DNA from: DATMER01 sp963741305 | Lineage (GTDB): Bacteria; Acidobacteriota; Thermoanaerobaculia; Multivoradales; UBA5704 | Assembly: GCA_963741305.1 (NCBI GenBank) | Contig: CAVUHL010000003.1 | Span: forward strand, 6,510,001 to 6,574,000 | Length of the DNA stretch: 64,000 nucleotides | Reading direction: 5' to 3' | Shown: positions 32,868 to 41,111 of the stretch, one piece after another | Position numbering within the stretch: position 1 is the first letter of the stretch | How the letters are laid out: each line of letters starts with the position of its first letter | Position numbers and translations under genes: made by a program | The notes under the pieces: generated by a model | What the model was told of the DNA's origin: nothing | Seen by the model: only the letters and a program-made list of their open reading frames with translations | Databases searched by the model: none

Positions 32868-33209
32868 AGCGTGGCCCCCTCCGCTGACGAGGGAAGAGAG
32901 TCGCGGCAAGGTGCCGTGGAGAAGCATGGCGTTTGGGTGAGGCTTGCGTATCGAGAGGTGAAAGGCGAGCACGGGACGGACAAAGGACGCTAAGGACAGC
33001 AGGGACGGCAAGGAAGGCCGCCCCTACGCGATTCCGTCAAGCCGCAACCTCCTGACGCCGGAAGGTGTCCAAGCGCCGGAGGAATTTTTCCAGGCGGGCG
33101 AAGGTTGAGGGTGCGCGGCGTGTGGTGATAGAGTTCGAACTCGCCTCCTCAAGGGAGGCCAAACGTTCCTCTCCTTGTTCGCTCCGACGTCGACGCCGAC
33201 TAGCGAGAC
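32868..33209. other. Intergenic region with duplicated tail and palindromes
   Basis: The first 40 bases repeat the tail found after giant gene 1. An A-G-G-A-C-rich run follows (about 32969-33010), similar to one at 62752-62800. At 33131-33142 there is a perfect 12-bp palindrome (GAGTTCGAACTC), followed at 33143-33159 by a GCCTCC/GGAGGC hairpin that could end transcription from either side. A minus-strand stretch reading FARLEKFLRRLDTFRRQEVAA-stop (about 33045-33125) looks like the end of a lost gene. It is too short to name. Confidence 0.45.
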
Positions 33210-34745
33210 TCAGGTGAGCGGCGCCGGGTTGAAGAGCGTCAGGCCGTTGTGGATCCGGTGCACTTCGGTCCAGGTCTTCTTCCGCCCGCTAGCAACGTCG
33301 AGGTAGTAGTGGAACAGCTCCCAACCGATCTCCTCAACGGTGCTGCGGCCGCTGGCGATCCGGCCCGCGTCGACGTCGATCAGGTCGGGCCAGCGCTGGG
33401 CGAGCTCGGTGCGAGAGCTCACCTTGATCACCGGCGCCATCGCCAGTCCGTAGGGCGTGCCACGCCCGGTGGTGAAGACGTGGAGGTTCATCCCGGCAGC
33501 CAGCTGCAGCGTGCCGCAGACGAAGTCGCCGGCCGGGGTGGCGCAGAACAGTAGACCTTTCTTCTGTGCGCGTTCGCCCGGGCCGATCACGCCACTGATC
33601 GCCGATCGGCCGGACTTGGCGGTGGCGCCGAGCGCCTTCTCCACGATGTTGGACAAGCCGCCGGCCTTGTTGCCCGGCGAGGTGTTCGCGCTGCGGTCAC
33701 TGTGGCCACGCTCCAGGTAGCGGTCGTACCAGTCCATCTCGCGGATCAGGGCCTGCGCCACTTCCTCATCCTTGGCTCGGGCGCTGAGCAGGTGCACGGC
33801 GTCGCGGACCTCGGTGACCTCGGAGAACATCACCGTCGCGCCGGCACGCACCAGCAAGTCGGAGGCGAAGCCGAGGGCCGGGTTCGCCGTGATGCCGGAG
33901 AAGGCATCGCTGCCACCACATTGCATTCCCAGCACCAGGGCGGAGGCCGGGCAGGTCTCGCGCCGCCGCTGGTCGAGCTCGTGCAGGCGCCTCTCGGCCA
34001 GCGCCATGATCCGCTCGATCATCTCGGCGAAGCCGTGCCGTGAATCCTGCAGCCGGTAGAGCGAGGGTTCCTGAAGATCGGCGATGACCTGCGCGGGCTG
34101 CAACATCTCGCATCCCAGGCCGACGACCAGGGCCTGGCCGCCGAGGTTCGGGTTGCGAGCGAGGTTGCGCACCGTGCGGATCGGGATCTCGACGTCGGGC
34201 GTGTCGAACGCGACCCCACAGCCGAAGTCGTGGCTCAGGGCGATCACGTCGTCGACGTTCGGGTACCGCGGCAGGACCTCGTCGCGGATCCTTTTGACGG
34301 CGTGGTCCAGCACACCCGTGACGCACTGCACGGTCGTCGTGATGCCGAGGAGGTTGCGGGTGCCGACGCTCCCGTCGGCGTTCTTGTAGCCCTCGAAGGT
34401 GTACCCCTCGAGTGGCGGAGCGTCGGGCGGCACGTTGGTGCACCGCGGCAGCGAGTCGAGCGCCGGCGGCGTTGGCATGACGAGGTCGCTCTCCTTGACC
34501 CAGCTGCCTTCGGGGATGGCGCGCCGCGCCGCGCCGATGACCTGACCGTAACGCAGCACTGCCTCGCCCTCGGCGATCGGCCGCAGCGCAACCTTGTGGC
34601 TCTGCGGAATCGCGTCCCGGGTACGCAGGCCGTCGCCGAACACCGTGCCGGCCGAAACGCCTCCGTCGTTGACGATGACGGCGACGTTGTCGGCCTCGTG
34701 CAGGCGAAGGTAGCGCGGGCTGTCTACGTATTGGCTCAGCGGCAT
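33210..34745 (-). CDS. garD: Galactarate dehydratase-type enzyme (UxaA/GarD family)
   Basis: 511 residues, full length for GarD. The N-terminal SAF-like domain (about 1-90) reads HKVALRPIAEGEAVLRYGQV. Then come the family blocks EGYKNADGSVGTRNLLGI, MQCGGSDAFSGITANPALG, VMFSEVTEVRDAVHLL, NTSPGNKAGGLSNIVEKALG and FTTGRGTPYG. Wording is closer to galactarate dehydratase (EC 4.2.1.42, iron-dependent) than to altronate dehydratase UxaA. In this locus, altronate from the UxaC branch would be the more natural substrate, and no other UxaA is present. Substrate is therefore uncertain. It is the last gene of the leftward operon, 27 bases after the oxidoreductase. Confidence 0.85.
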   Translation of the reverse strand: MPLSQYVDSPRYLRLHEADNVAVIVNDGGVSAGTVFGDGLRTRDAIPQSHKVALRPIAEGEAVLRYGQVIGAARRAIPEGSWVKESDLVMPTPPALDSLPRCTNVPPDAPPLEGYTFEGYKNADGSVGTRNLLGITTTVQCVTGVLDHAVKRIRDEVLPRYPNVDDVIALSHDFGCGVAFDTPDVEIPIRTVRNLARNPNLGGQALVVGLGCEMLQPAQVIADLQEPSLYRLQDSRHGFAEMIERIMALAERRLHELDQRRRETCPASALVLGMQCGGSDAFSGITANPALGFASDLLVRAGATVMFSEVTEVRDAVHLLSARAKDEEVAQALIREMDWYDRYLERGHSDRSANTSPGNKAGGLSNIVEKALGATAKSGRSAISGVIGPGERAQKKGLLFCATPAGDFVCGTLQLAAGMNLHVFTTGRGTPYGLAMAPVIKVSSRTELAQRWPDLIDVDAGRIASGRSTVEEIGWELFHYYLDVASGRKKTWTEVHRIHNGLTLFNPAPLT

Positions 34746-34772
34746 GTGCTTGTCACCCGTTTGGCTCGAACC

Positions 34773-35807
34773 TCAATTGTACCCGCCGCCGAGGCGGGCG
34801 GCCTCGTAGATCGCGAGAACGAGCTCCAGGGAGCGGCGACCCTCGACTCCGTCCACGAGCGGAGCGCGGCCCTCGCGGATCGAGGCGACGAAATCCTGCA
34901 CAATGAGCGTGTGCCCGAGGGTGCCGATGCCGGTGGGGCTGGCCCCCGATCCCGCGGCCACTGCCGCAGTCGCCGCGGGCACCTGGGGGCGGAGCCGGGG
35001 CGCGTCGCCTTCCCAGCGGACCAGCGCGTCCCCCTCGATCTGCGCCCCGCCCCGGCTGCCATAGACCTCGACACGGTGCGGGAACCCCGGCGCGGCCGCG
35101 GTGGTGGCGACGATCGTGCCACGAGCGCCGGAGGAGAAGCGCAGCGCCGCCACGACGCAATCCTCAACCTCGATCTCGTGCTGGGCCACACCACCCGAGG
35201 CGCCCACCACCTCCGCGTCGCCGCCCATCAACCACAACAGGAGGTCCACGAGGTGGATCCCCTGGTTCATCAGCGCGCCGCCGCCGTCGAGCGACCATGT
35301 ACCGCGCCAGGCCGCGCTGTCGTAGTAGCTCTGCGGCCGGAAGTAGGGAACGGTTGCCGTTCCCATCACGAGATCTCCGAGCTCGCCCGCCCGGATGGCG
35401 TCGTGGAGCGCGCGGATGTCAGGGTCGGTCCGCCGCTGCAGGGCGACGCCCAGTCGCACTCCCGCGTCGCGGCAGGCGGCGATTATGGCGTCGGCATCGG
35501 CGAGGCGCAGTGCCATCGGTTTCTCGACCAGCACGTGCTTGGCCGCCCGCGCCGCGGCCACGGCCTGTTCCGCGTGCAGGCCGCTCGGGGAGCATAGGCA
35601 GACGGCGTCGACGTCGGGGCGCTCGAGCAGCGCCTCGAGGCTCGCCTCGCACGGCACGCCGAGCTCCGCCGCTGCCTCATCCGCTCGTGCCGCGTCGGCG
35701 CGGCAGATGGCCGCGAGCCGGGCGCCTGGCGTCTCCGCGATGGCGCGTGCGTGGTAGCGAGCGACCATGCCCGCGCCGACGATCCCGAAGCCGATCTCCG
35801 TGCTCAT
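34773..35807 (-). other. Oxidoreductase half, possible separate start at 35807
   Basis: The ATG at 35807 (MSTEIGFGIVGAG) would give a normal 344-residue Gfo/Idh/MocA enzyme. The Rossmann glycines sit right at the N-terminus, as expected for a free-standing protein. No strong ribosome site precedes it, but neighbouring genes here are translationally coupled. Confidence 0.5.
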
Positions 35808-36872
35808 GGGCTCGGCGTCGTCCCGGCCTCGCACGACTACCGACGACGACGCCAGACAGGGGGCGCCCGGGGCCTCTGGTCCCTCGACCTTCGGAGGGTC
35901 GAAGCGAACCGGCTCGGCCCGAGTCGGATCCCACCCCCCGAAGACCGCGACCGGCGTGATCCGGTCGGCCTCCGCGGTCGTCAGCTCCCTCGACCACGAC
36001 ACGCGCGCGGCGCGATCGGCCCCCGCTCCCGTGTTGTGGTATTCGAAATAGCGGCTGGTGCTCTCGCTCCAGGGCCTGTCCCAGTTGTGCCAGCCCGCGG
36101 GGCGGATCCCTGCACCCAGCTCGCTGTGCATGAAGATCGTCGCGGCATGGTCTCGCCATGGCCGTCCGAGGTAGGTCTGCTCGCCCTCCGCGACGCGGAC
36201 GCGGCTGCGGTTGAAGACGAACCCGAAGGCGGATTCGGGGGGAGTGGCCGCTGCCGTCAGGTAGCTGGAGGCGAGCGCGTGGATGTCGCAGCCTTCGAAC
36301 CAGGCCGTTGCTCCGCCGAACACGAAGTCGGTCGTGCCCTCGATGGAGCAACCGGCGAAGTAGTGCCGCCCGCGGTTGAGAAACACCGTGTCCTGATGGC
36401 CCAGGAACCGGCAGTTGCGAAAGAGCACGCGGTCGCCGTGGACCGCGATCGCGAGAGCCTGACCGACCGGGCCGGCATCGTTCCGGATGGTCATGTTCTC
36501 GACCGTGAAGTCGTCGGCGTCGAGGTGGAAGGTGGCGGTCCGGAAGGTTCCGATCGGCTCGCCGTCGAGCCCTTTCATGCCGGCGTGCAGCCCGTGGACG
36601 AGGACCGTGCTCTCGGGGTCCTCGCCGACTAACCGTATGTAGCGCTTCTCCCGCTGGGCGTAGACGAGCTCCCGGTACACGCCCCGGCGCACGTAGATCG
36701 TCGCCGGCCGGTCGGGCGTGCCCGCTCCGATTCTCGCCATGGCCTCCTGGATGGTCGCGAATTGCCCGCTGCCGTCCTTGGCGACGACGGCGGTCAGGAG
36801 CTTGGGGTCGGTCTGTGCTGCCGCGACGGAGGCTGCGAAGCCCAGACCGGCGACGAGGGAGACGAGCTTCAC
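34773..36872 (-). CDS. Pectinesterase fused in frame to Gfo/Idh/MocA oxidoreductase
   Basis: From a GTG at 36872 overlapping the UxaC stop (GTGA), one frame of 699 residues stays open. Residues 1-20 form a signal peptide (KLVSLVAGLGFAASVAAAQ). Residues 25-330 are a carbohydrate esterase 8 pectinesterase with GQALAIAV, FLGHQDTVFL, DFVFGG and YLGRPW blocks, including the two catalytic aspartates (Q-D-T and D-F-V-F-G) and the arginine of G-R-P-W. After a linker (about 331-355), residues 356-699 are an NAD(P)-binding Gfo/Idh/MocA protein (GFGIVGAGMVARYHARAI; VEKPMAL; GGGALMNQGIHLVDLLLWL). An exported esterase joined to a cytosolic-type dehydrogenase is odd. The second part may be translated alone from the ATG at 35807, or a lost stop may come from sequence error. 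Pectin demethylation is well supported; the oxidoreductase substrate is unknown, perhaps a uronate. Confidence 0.75.
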   Translation of the reverse strand: MKLVSLVAGLGFAASVAAAQTDPKLLTAVVAKDGSGQFATIQEAMARIGAGTPDRPATIYVRRGVYRELVYAQREKRYIRLVGEDPESTVLVHGLHAGMKGLDGEPIGTFRTATFHLDADDFTVENMTIRNDAGPVGQALAIAVHGDRVLFRNCRFLGHQDTVFLNRGRHYFAGCSIEGTTDFVFGGATAWFEGCDIHALASSYLTAAATPPESAFGFVFNRSRVRVAEGEQTYLGRPWRDHAATIFMHSELGAGIRPAGWHNWDRPWSESTSRYFEYHNTGAGADRAARVSWSRELTTAEADRITPVAVFGGWDPTRAEPVRFDPPKVEGPEAPGAPCLASSSVVVRGRDDAEPMSTEIGFGIVGAGMVARYHARAIAETPGARLAAICRADAARADEAAAELGVPCEASLEALLERPDVDAVCLCSPSGLHAEQAVAAARAAKHVLVEKPMALRLADADAIIAACRDAGVRLGVALQRRTDPDIRALHDAIRAGELGDLVMGTATVPYFRPQSYYDSAAWRGTWSLDGGGALMNQGIHLVDLLLWLMGGDAEVVGASGGVAQHEIEVEDCVVAALRFSSGARGTIVATTAAAPGFPHRVEVYGSRGGAQIEGDALVRWEGDAPRLRPQVPAATAAVAAGSGASPTGIGTLGHTLIVQDFVASIREGRAPLVDGVEGRRSLELVLAIYEAARLGGGYN

Positions 36873-38326
36873 GGCGCGTGGGAAGCTGCCGCGCTCGCGG
36901 TTTCTCTGTCGCGGTCCGGCAGCTCGAAGCGGAAGAAGCTCGTCGCGTTGCGGAAACAGACGTCCTCGACGAGCGCACCGACCAGATCGAAGTCCCTCGG
37001 GAGGAGGCCTGCCGCCATGTCGGCGCCGAGCACGTTGCAGAGGATGCGGCGGAAGTACTCGTGACGGCTGAACGACAGGAACGAGCGGCTGTCGGCGACC
37101 ATGCCCACGAACCTGCGTAGCGAGCCGATCTGGGAGATGGCTTCGAGCTGGCGCTCGATTCCGTCCTTCTGGTCGAGGAACCACCAGGCCGCGCCGAGCT
37201 GCATCTTGCCCGGCACCAAGCCGTCCTCGAAGCAGCCAAGCATGGAGGCCAGCATCTCGGTATCCCGCGGATTGACGTTGTAGAGGATGGTTCTCGGCAG
37301 GTTTCCTGCGGAGCTCAATGCGTTCAGGAGCTGCGCCAGAGGCTCCGCGTACGACCGGTCCCCCATCGAGTCGTAACCGGTGTCAGGCCCCAGGGCGGAG
37401 AACATGGCGCTGTTGTTGTCCCGCATGGCGCCGACGCGCAGCTGCATGGTCCAGCCCTTCTCGCGGTACAGCCGGCCCAGCTCCAGGAGCAGCGCTGTCA
37501 TCAGTTGATCGCGCTCGGCTTCCGGAAGGTCTGTTCCGGACCGAAGCCGGTCGAAGATGCCTCCGAGCCCGCGCGCCGAGACCGGTGCGAAGAGACCGCC
37601 GGCGAGCGCGTGGTCGGAGAGCCGGCAGCCCGCTTCGTGGAAGGCGTCGCGGCGCACGGTGAGCGCCGCGACGAGGTCGTCGAAGCTCGCAATCTCCACG
37701 TCGGCGACGGCGGCCAGCTGGTCCAGGTAGGCGTTCCAGGAGCCGGGATCGGCGACCGCCAGGAGGCGGCCGGGACGCCAGGTGGGGAGCATCCGCGCGG
37801 CGAAGGTCTCGTCGGCTGCGACCGCGCGGTGGTGCTCCAGCGAGTCGATCGGATCGTCGGACGTGCAGACGGCGAGGACGTTGCTCTTCTCGATCAGGGA
37901 GCGAGCCGAGAGCCCGCTGCGAAAGACCGCCGAGCTCCGCTCCCACACCTCGTCGGCGGTCTTTGCGCTGAGCAGGAGATCGTCGATCTGGAAGTACCGG
38001 GCGAGCTCGAGGTGGCACCAGTGGTAGAGGGGGTTGCGCAGGAGGTACGGCACGATGCCCGCGAAGGCGTCGAACTTCTCCCGATCGGTCGCGTCGCCGG
38101 TACAGAAGCGCTCGCTGATGCCATTCGCGCGCATCTGGCGCCACTTGTAGTGGTCGCCGTTGAGCCATACCTGGCTGATGTTCTCCCAGCGGCGGTCGGC
38201 GGCGATCTCGGCCGGCGGAAGGTGGGTGTGGTAGTCGATGATCGGCTGCCCGGCTGCGTAGTCGAAGTAGAGGCGGGCGGCCTCCTCGCTCTGCAGCAGG
38301 AACCTCTCGTGGATCAGCCGGCGCAT
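36869..38326 (-). CDS. uxaC: Glucuronate/galacturonate isomerase
   Basis: 485 residues, EC 5.3.1.12, converting D-galacturonate to D-tagaturonate and D-glucuronate to D-fructuronate. The start at 38326 follows AGGGAGG and reads MRRLIHERFLLQSEEA, typical of UxaC. The metal-binding H-x-H is in IIDYHTHLPPAEIA near residue 30. Later blocks include WRQMRANGISE, YHWCHLELARYF, NPRDTEMLASMLGCFE, GAAWWFLDQKDG, RRFVGMVADSRSFLSFSRHE and EYFRRILCNVLG. Its start overlaps the end of the aldolase gene by 13 bases and its stop overlaps the next GTG. It is a core step for saturated galacturonate in the pectin operon. Confidence 0.95.
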   Translation of the reverse strand: MRRLIHERFLLQSEEAARLYFDYAAGQPIIDYHTHLPPAEIAADRRWENISQVWLNGDHYKWRQMRANGISERFCTGDATDREKFDAFAGIVPYLLRNPLYHWCHLELARYFQIDDLLLSAKTADEVWERSSAVFRSGLSARSLIEKSNVLAVCTSDDPIDSLEHHRAVAADETFAARMLPTWRPGRLLAVADPGSWNAYLDQLAAVADVEIASFDDLVAALTVRRDAFHEAGCRLSDHALAGGLFAPVSARGLGGIFDRLRSGTDLPEAERDQLMTALLLELGRLYREKGWTMQLRVGAMRDNNSAMFSALGPDTGYDSMGDRSYAEPLAQLLNALSSAGNLPRTILYNVNPRDTEMLASMLGCFEDGLVPGKMQLGAAWWFLDQKDGIERQLEAISQIGSLRRFVGMVADSRSFLSFSRHEYFRRILCNVLGADMAAGLLPRDFDLVGALVEDVCFRNATSFFRFELPDRDRETASAAASHAP

Positions 38327-38964
38327 GGAGACACCTCCCTCGCCCGAGACAGGGTGTCCCTGGTCTGCTGGGTGATGACCGGCCACTGTTTCTCGGCGAT
38401 CTGGCGCTTGCTGGCCAGCCAGGAACCGCCCACGGCGAACACCTGGGGCAGGGAGAGGTACTCCTTCATGTTGTCCAGGGAGACGCCTCCCGTGGGACAG
38501 AAGCGGATGCCAAGGGATGCGTACGGTCCGGCCAGGGCGCTCAGCATCTTCGGCCCACCGGCTGCTTCGGCCGGGAAGAACTTCAGCAGCGTGCAGCCAT
38601 GGCCGTAGGCCGACTCGATCTCGGACGGCGTGAGCACTCCGGGGATGAATGGCACTCCACCCTGTTCGAACAGGCGCAACGTCTCCGGGTTGAAGCCCGG
38701 GGCCACGGCGAACGAGACGCCGAGGTCCAGGCATCGTTGGGCCTGCTCCCGCGTGACCACGGTGCCGGCGCCCACCAGCATCTCTGGAAATCTGCGCAGG
38801 ATGCGCTCGAGCGCCGCAGGCGCAGCCGCGGTTCGAAAGGTCACCTCGATCCGGTCCAGCCCGCCCGCGAGCAGCGCCTCGGCGAGCGGCTCGGCGTCGT
38901 TCTCGTCGTCGATCACGATCACCGGGATCACCGGGCACCGCGTCAGCCTCTCAGCCGGGATCAT
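38314..38964 (-). CDS. eda: 2-keto-3-deoxy-6-phosphogluconate aldolase
   Basis: 216 residues, EC 4.1.2.14, cleaving KDPG to pyruvate and glyceraldehyde 3-phosphate. The class I aldolase features are visible: the glutamate in RIEVTFRT, VGAGTVVT, the Schiff-base lysine in LLKFFPAEAAGG (about residue 128) and the phosphate-binding FCPTGGVS. Length is normal. The ATG at 38964 overlaps the KdgK stop (ATGA), and its own end overlaps UxaC. It finishes the pathway started by KduI/KduD or UxaC. Confidence 0.95.
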   Translation of the reverse strand: MIPAERLTRCPVIPVIVIDDENDAEPLAEALLAGGLDRIEVTFRTAAAPAALERILRRFPEMLVGAGTVVTREQAQRCLDLGVSFAVAPGFNPETLRLFEQGGVPFIPGVLTPSEIESAYGHGCTLLKFFPAEAAGGPKMLSALAGPYASLGIRFCPTGGVSLDNMKEYLSLPQVFAVGGSWLASKRQIAEKQWPVITQQTRDTLSRAREVSPCAG

Positions 38965-40055
38965 CGGTCCACCCTGGCACTACCGCCCCGGACGAGCTTC
39001 TGCACCTCGCTCAGCGATGCCATGGTGGTGTCTCCCGGCGTCGTCATCGCCAGGGCGCCGTGGGCGGCACCGTATTCCACCGCGAGAGCCGGGTCGCCGA
39101 GCTCCATGAGGCCGTAGATGAAGCCGGAGGCGAAGCTGTCGCCTCCGCCCACACGGTCGAGGATTTCGAGGTTGGGCCGATGGGTGGCGGTGTGAAACTT
39201 GCCGTCACACCAACAGATGGCCCCCCAGTCGTTGATGGTGGCGCTCTTGACCGCGCGTAGCGTCGCCGCCACGGCCTTGAGGTTCGGGTAGGTTGCCATC
39301 GCGGTCCCGATCATGCTCTTGAATCCGCTCACCTCCAGGTCGAGCAGGCTCTCATCCACTCCCTTCACCTCGAGCCCCAGGCACGCCGTGAAGTCCTCCT
39401 CGTTGCCGAGGATCACGTCGAGCGACGGAGCGATGGCACGGTTCACCTCGCGGCACCGATCGAGACCGCCGTAGGCACTCCAGAGGGATGGTCGATAGTT
39501 GAGGTCGTAGGAGACCACGGTGCCGTGCTTCTTGGCGACCTGCGCCGCCTCGGTGACCACGTCGCCGGTGGTTTCCGAGAGCGCCGCGAAGATGCCTCCG
39601 GTGTGGAACCAGCGGACACCGAGCTTGCCGAAGACATGCTCCCAGTCGACGTCGCCCACGCGCAGCTGGGACGCGGCGCTGTGACCCCGGTCGGAGCAGC
39701 CGACGGCGCCGCGAATCCCGAAGCCCCGCTCGGTGAAGTTCAACCCGTTGCGCACGGAGCGGCCGATGCCGTCGGACGGCACCCACCGGATCAGGGACGT
39801 ATCCACCCCTCCCTGGAGGAGCAGGTCCTCCAGCAGCAACCCCACTTCGTTGCGGACGGCGGCCGTGACTACCGCCGCGCGCAGGCCGAAGCAGCGCCGC
39901 AGGCCACGGGCCACGTTGTACTCGCCGCCGCCTTCCCACACCCGGAACTGGCGGGTGGTGCGAATCCTGCCCTCGCCCGGATCGAGGCGCAGCATGACCT
40001 CTCCCAGGGACAGGATGTCGAACGCGCAGGCTTCCTTGGGTCTGAGCTCCATCAT
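38961..40055 (-). CDS. kdgK: 2-keto-3-deoxygluconate kinase (PfkB family)
   Basis: 364 residues from the ATG at 40055, which overlaps the regulator's stop (ATGA) and gives MMELRPKEACAFDILSLGEV. The ribokinase/PfkB fold is shown by GEVMLRLDPGEGRI, WEGGGEYNVARGL, SYDLNYRPSLW and the C-terminal DRVGGGDSFASGF, whose aspartate is the catalytic base. It phosphorylates 2-keto-3-deoxygluconate (EC 2.7.1.45). The operon order kdgK-eda-uxaC supports this substrate over other PfkB sugars. It is slightly longer than many KdgK proteins. Confidence 0.9.
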   Translation of the reverse strand: MMELRPKEACAFDILSLGEVMLRLDPGEGRIRTTRQFRVWEGGGEYNVARGLRRCFGLRAAVVTAAVRNEVGLLLEDLLLQGGVDTSLIRWVPSDGIGRSVRNGLNFTERGFGIRGAVGCSDRGHSAASQLRVGDVDWEHVFGKLGVRWFHTGGIFAALSETTGDVVTEAAQVAKKHGTVVSYDLNYRPSLWSAYGGLDRCREVNRAIAPSLDVILGNEEDFTACLGLEVKGVDESLLDLEVSGFKSMIGTAMATYPNLKAVAATLRAVKSATINDWGAICWCDGKFHTATHRPNLEILDRVGGGDSFASGFIYGLMELGDPALAVEYGAAHGALAMTTPGDTTMASLSEVQKLVRGGSARVDR

Positions 40056-41110
40056 TCGAGCCGCCGTGTCGAATCGCGGATGACCAGGTCCGGATCCAGG
40101 AAGACACCCATCCGGGCTTCTTTGGGTCGATCTTCGATGGCTGCGATGAGCTTGTTGGCCGCCAGCCGCGCCATCGCCCGCACCGGCCGCCGGATCGTGG
40201 TGAGCGCCGGCCTGATCCGCGTTGCCAGCGCACTGTCGTCGAATCCCGCCACCGACAAGTCCCGTGGCACGGAGAGGCCCATCTCCGTCGCGGTCTGGAT
40301 CACCCCCGCCGCCATGTCGTCGTTGCTGGCGAAGATGGCCGTAGGCGGCTCGGGATTCGCCAGCAGCTTCCGGGCGCACTCGATCCCCGATTCGAACGAG
40401 TACGCCCCCTGTGCGATCATCTCCTCCCCGACTGCGCATCCGAGCCTCTCCAGCGCGTCACTGAAGCCCTCGAGCCGCTCGCGCGTCGATCTTCTGCCTG
40501 CCGGCCCGGTGATGTAACCGATCCTCCGGTGCCCGAGCTCGACCAGGTATTCGGCCATCGCGGCCACCGCGGACCGCTCGTTGGAGACCACGACGCGATC
40601 CGAGGTGTCGAGCGCGACGGAAGCCAACCGCACATAGGGGACCTTCTCCCGGGCGAGCGCGCCGAAGAGATCGTGATCCTCGGAGAGCGGAGGCAGCACG
40701 ATCACGCCGTCCAGCTTCGATCGCTTGACGGAGCCGACCACCTCGCTGGACAGCGTGTCGGTCTCGCCGCAGGGATGGATGACGAGCTCATACCCGAGCT
40801 CACGGCACACGTTCAGCACGCCGCGCTGTGCCTCGTCGATGAAGAAAGCGTCCGGATTGTCGTAGATCAAACCCAGCAGATAGGACCGGCCGCCGGCGAG
40901 GCCGCGAGCCTGCGCATTCGGCCGGTAGCTCATCTCATCGATGACCCGCTGGACCTTCTCGCGGGTCGCCTCGCCCACCTTCGACGAGCGGTTGATCACC
41001 CGGGAGACGGTGCGGTTCGAGACGCCCGACAGTTGGGCAATATCGCTGATCGTGCTGATCGTCGATGGCTGTTTGTTGTCGTCGCTCATCTCGTTCACAT
41101 CGGCGTCCAC
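40052..41110 (-). CDS. LacI-family transcriptional regulator of the pectin/uronate locus
   Basis: 352 residues from a GTG at 41110, or 345 from the ATG at 41089, which may be the better start because the HTH then lies at the usual place. The LacI HTH is ISDIAQLSGVSNRTVSRVIN followed by the hinge SYRPNAQARGLAGGRS. The periplasmic-binding-like effector domain includes AIFASNDDMAAGVI and LSVAGFDDSALATRI. It sits between the TonB receptor and kdgK, overlapping kdgK by four bases. A uronate or ketodeoxy sugar acid as inducer is likely. Candidate palindromes occur in the divergent region at 44052-44067 and 44195-44206. Confidence 0.9.
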   Translation of the reverse strand: MDADVNEMSDDNKQPSTISTISDIAQLSGVSNRTVSRVINRSSKVGEATREKVQRVIDEMSYRPNAQARGLAGGRSYLLGLIYDNPDAFFIDEAQRGVLNVCRELGYELVIHPCGETDTLSSEVVGSVKRSKLDGVIVLPPLSEDHDLFGALAREKVPYVRLASVALDTSDRVVVSNERSAVAAMAEYLVELGHRRIGYITGPAGRRSTRERLEGFSDALERLGCAVGEEMIAQGAYSFESGIECARKLLANPEPPTAIFASNDDMAAGVIQTATEMGLSVPRDLSVAGFDDSALATRIRPALTTIRRPVRAMARLAANKLIAAIEDRPKEARMGVFLDPDLVIRDSTRRLE

Positions 41111-41111
41111 A

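Noticed and set aside
33131..33142. tRNA T-arm (GTTCGAAC)
   Set aside because: The motif is only the centre of a 12-bp palindrome; no acceptor, D-arm or anticodon stem can be drawn around it.
32868..33209. Immunity gene for an RHS toxin after the giant genes
   Set aside because: No intact small gene lies directly downstream of either giant gene, and the variable cassettes are internal, so a classical toxin/immunity pair is not supported.
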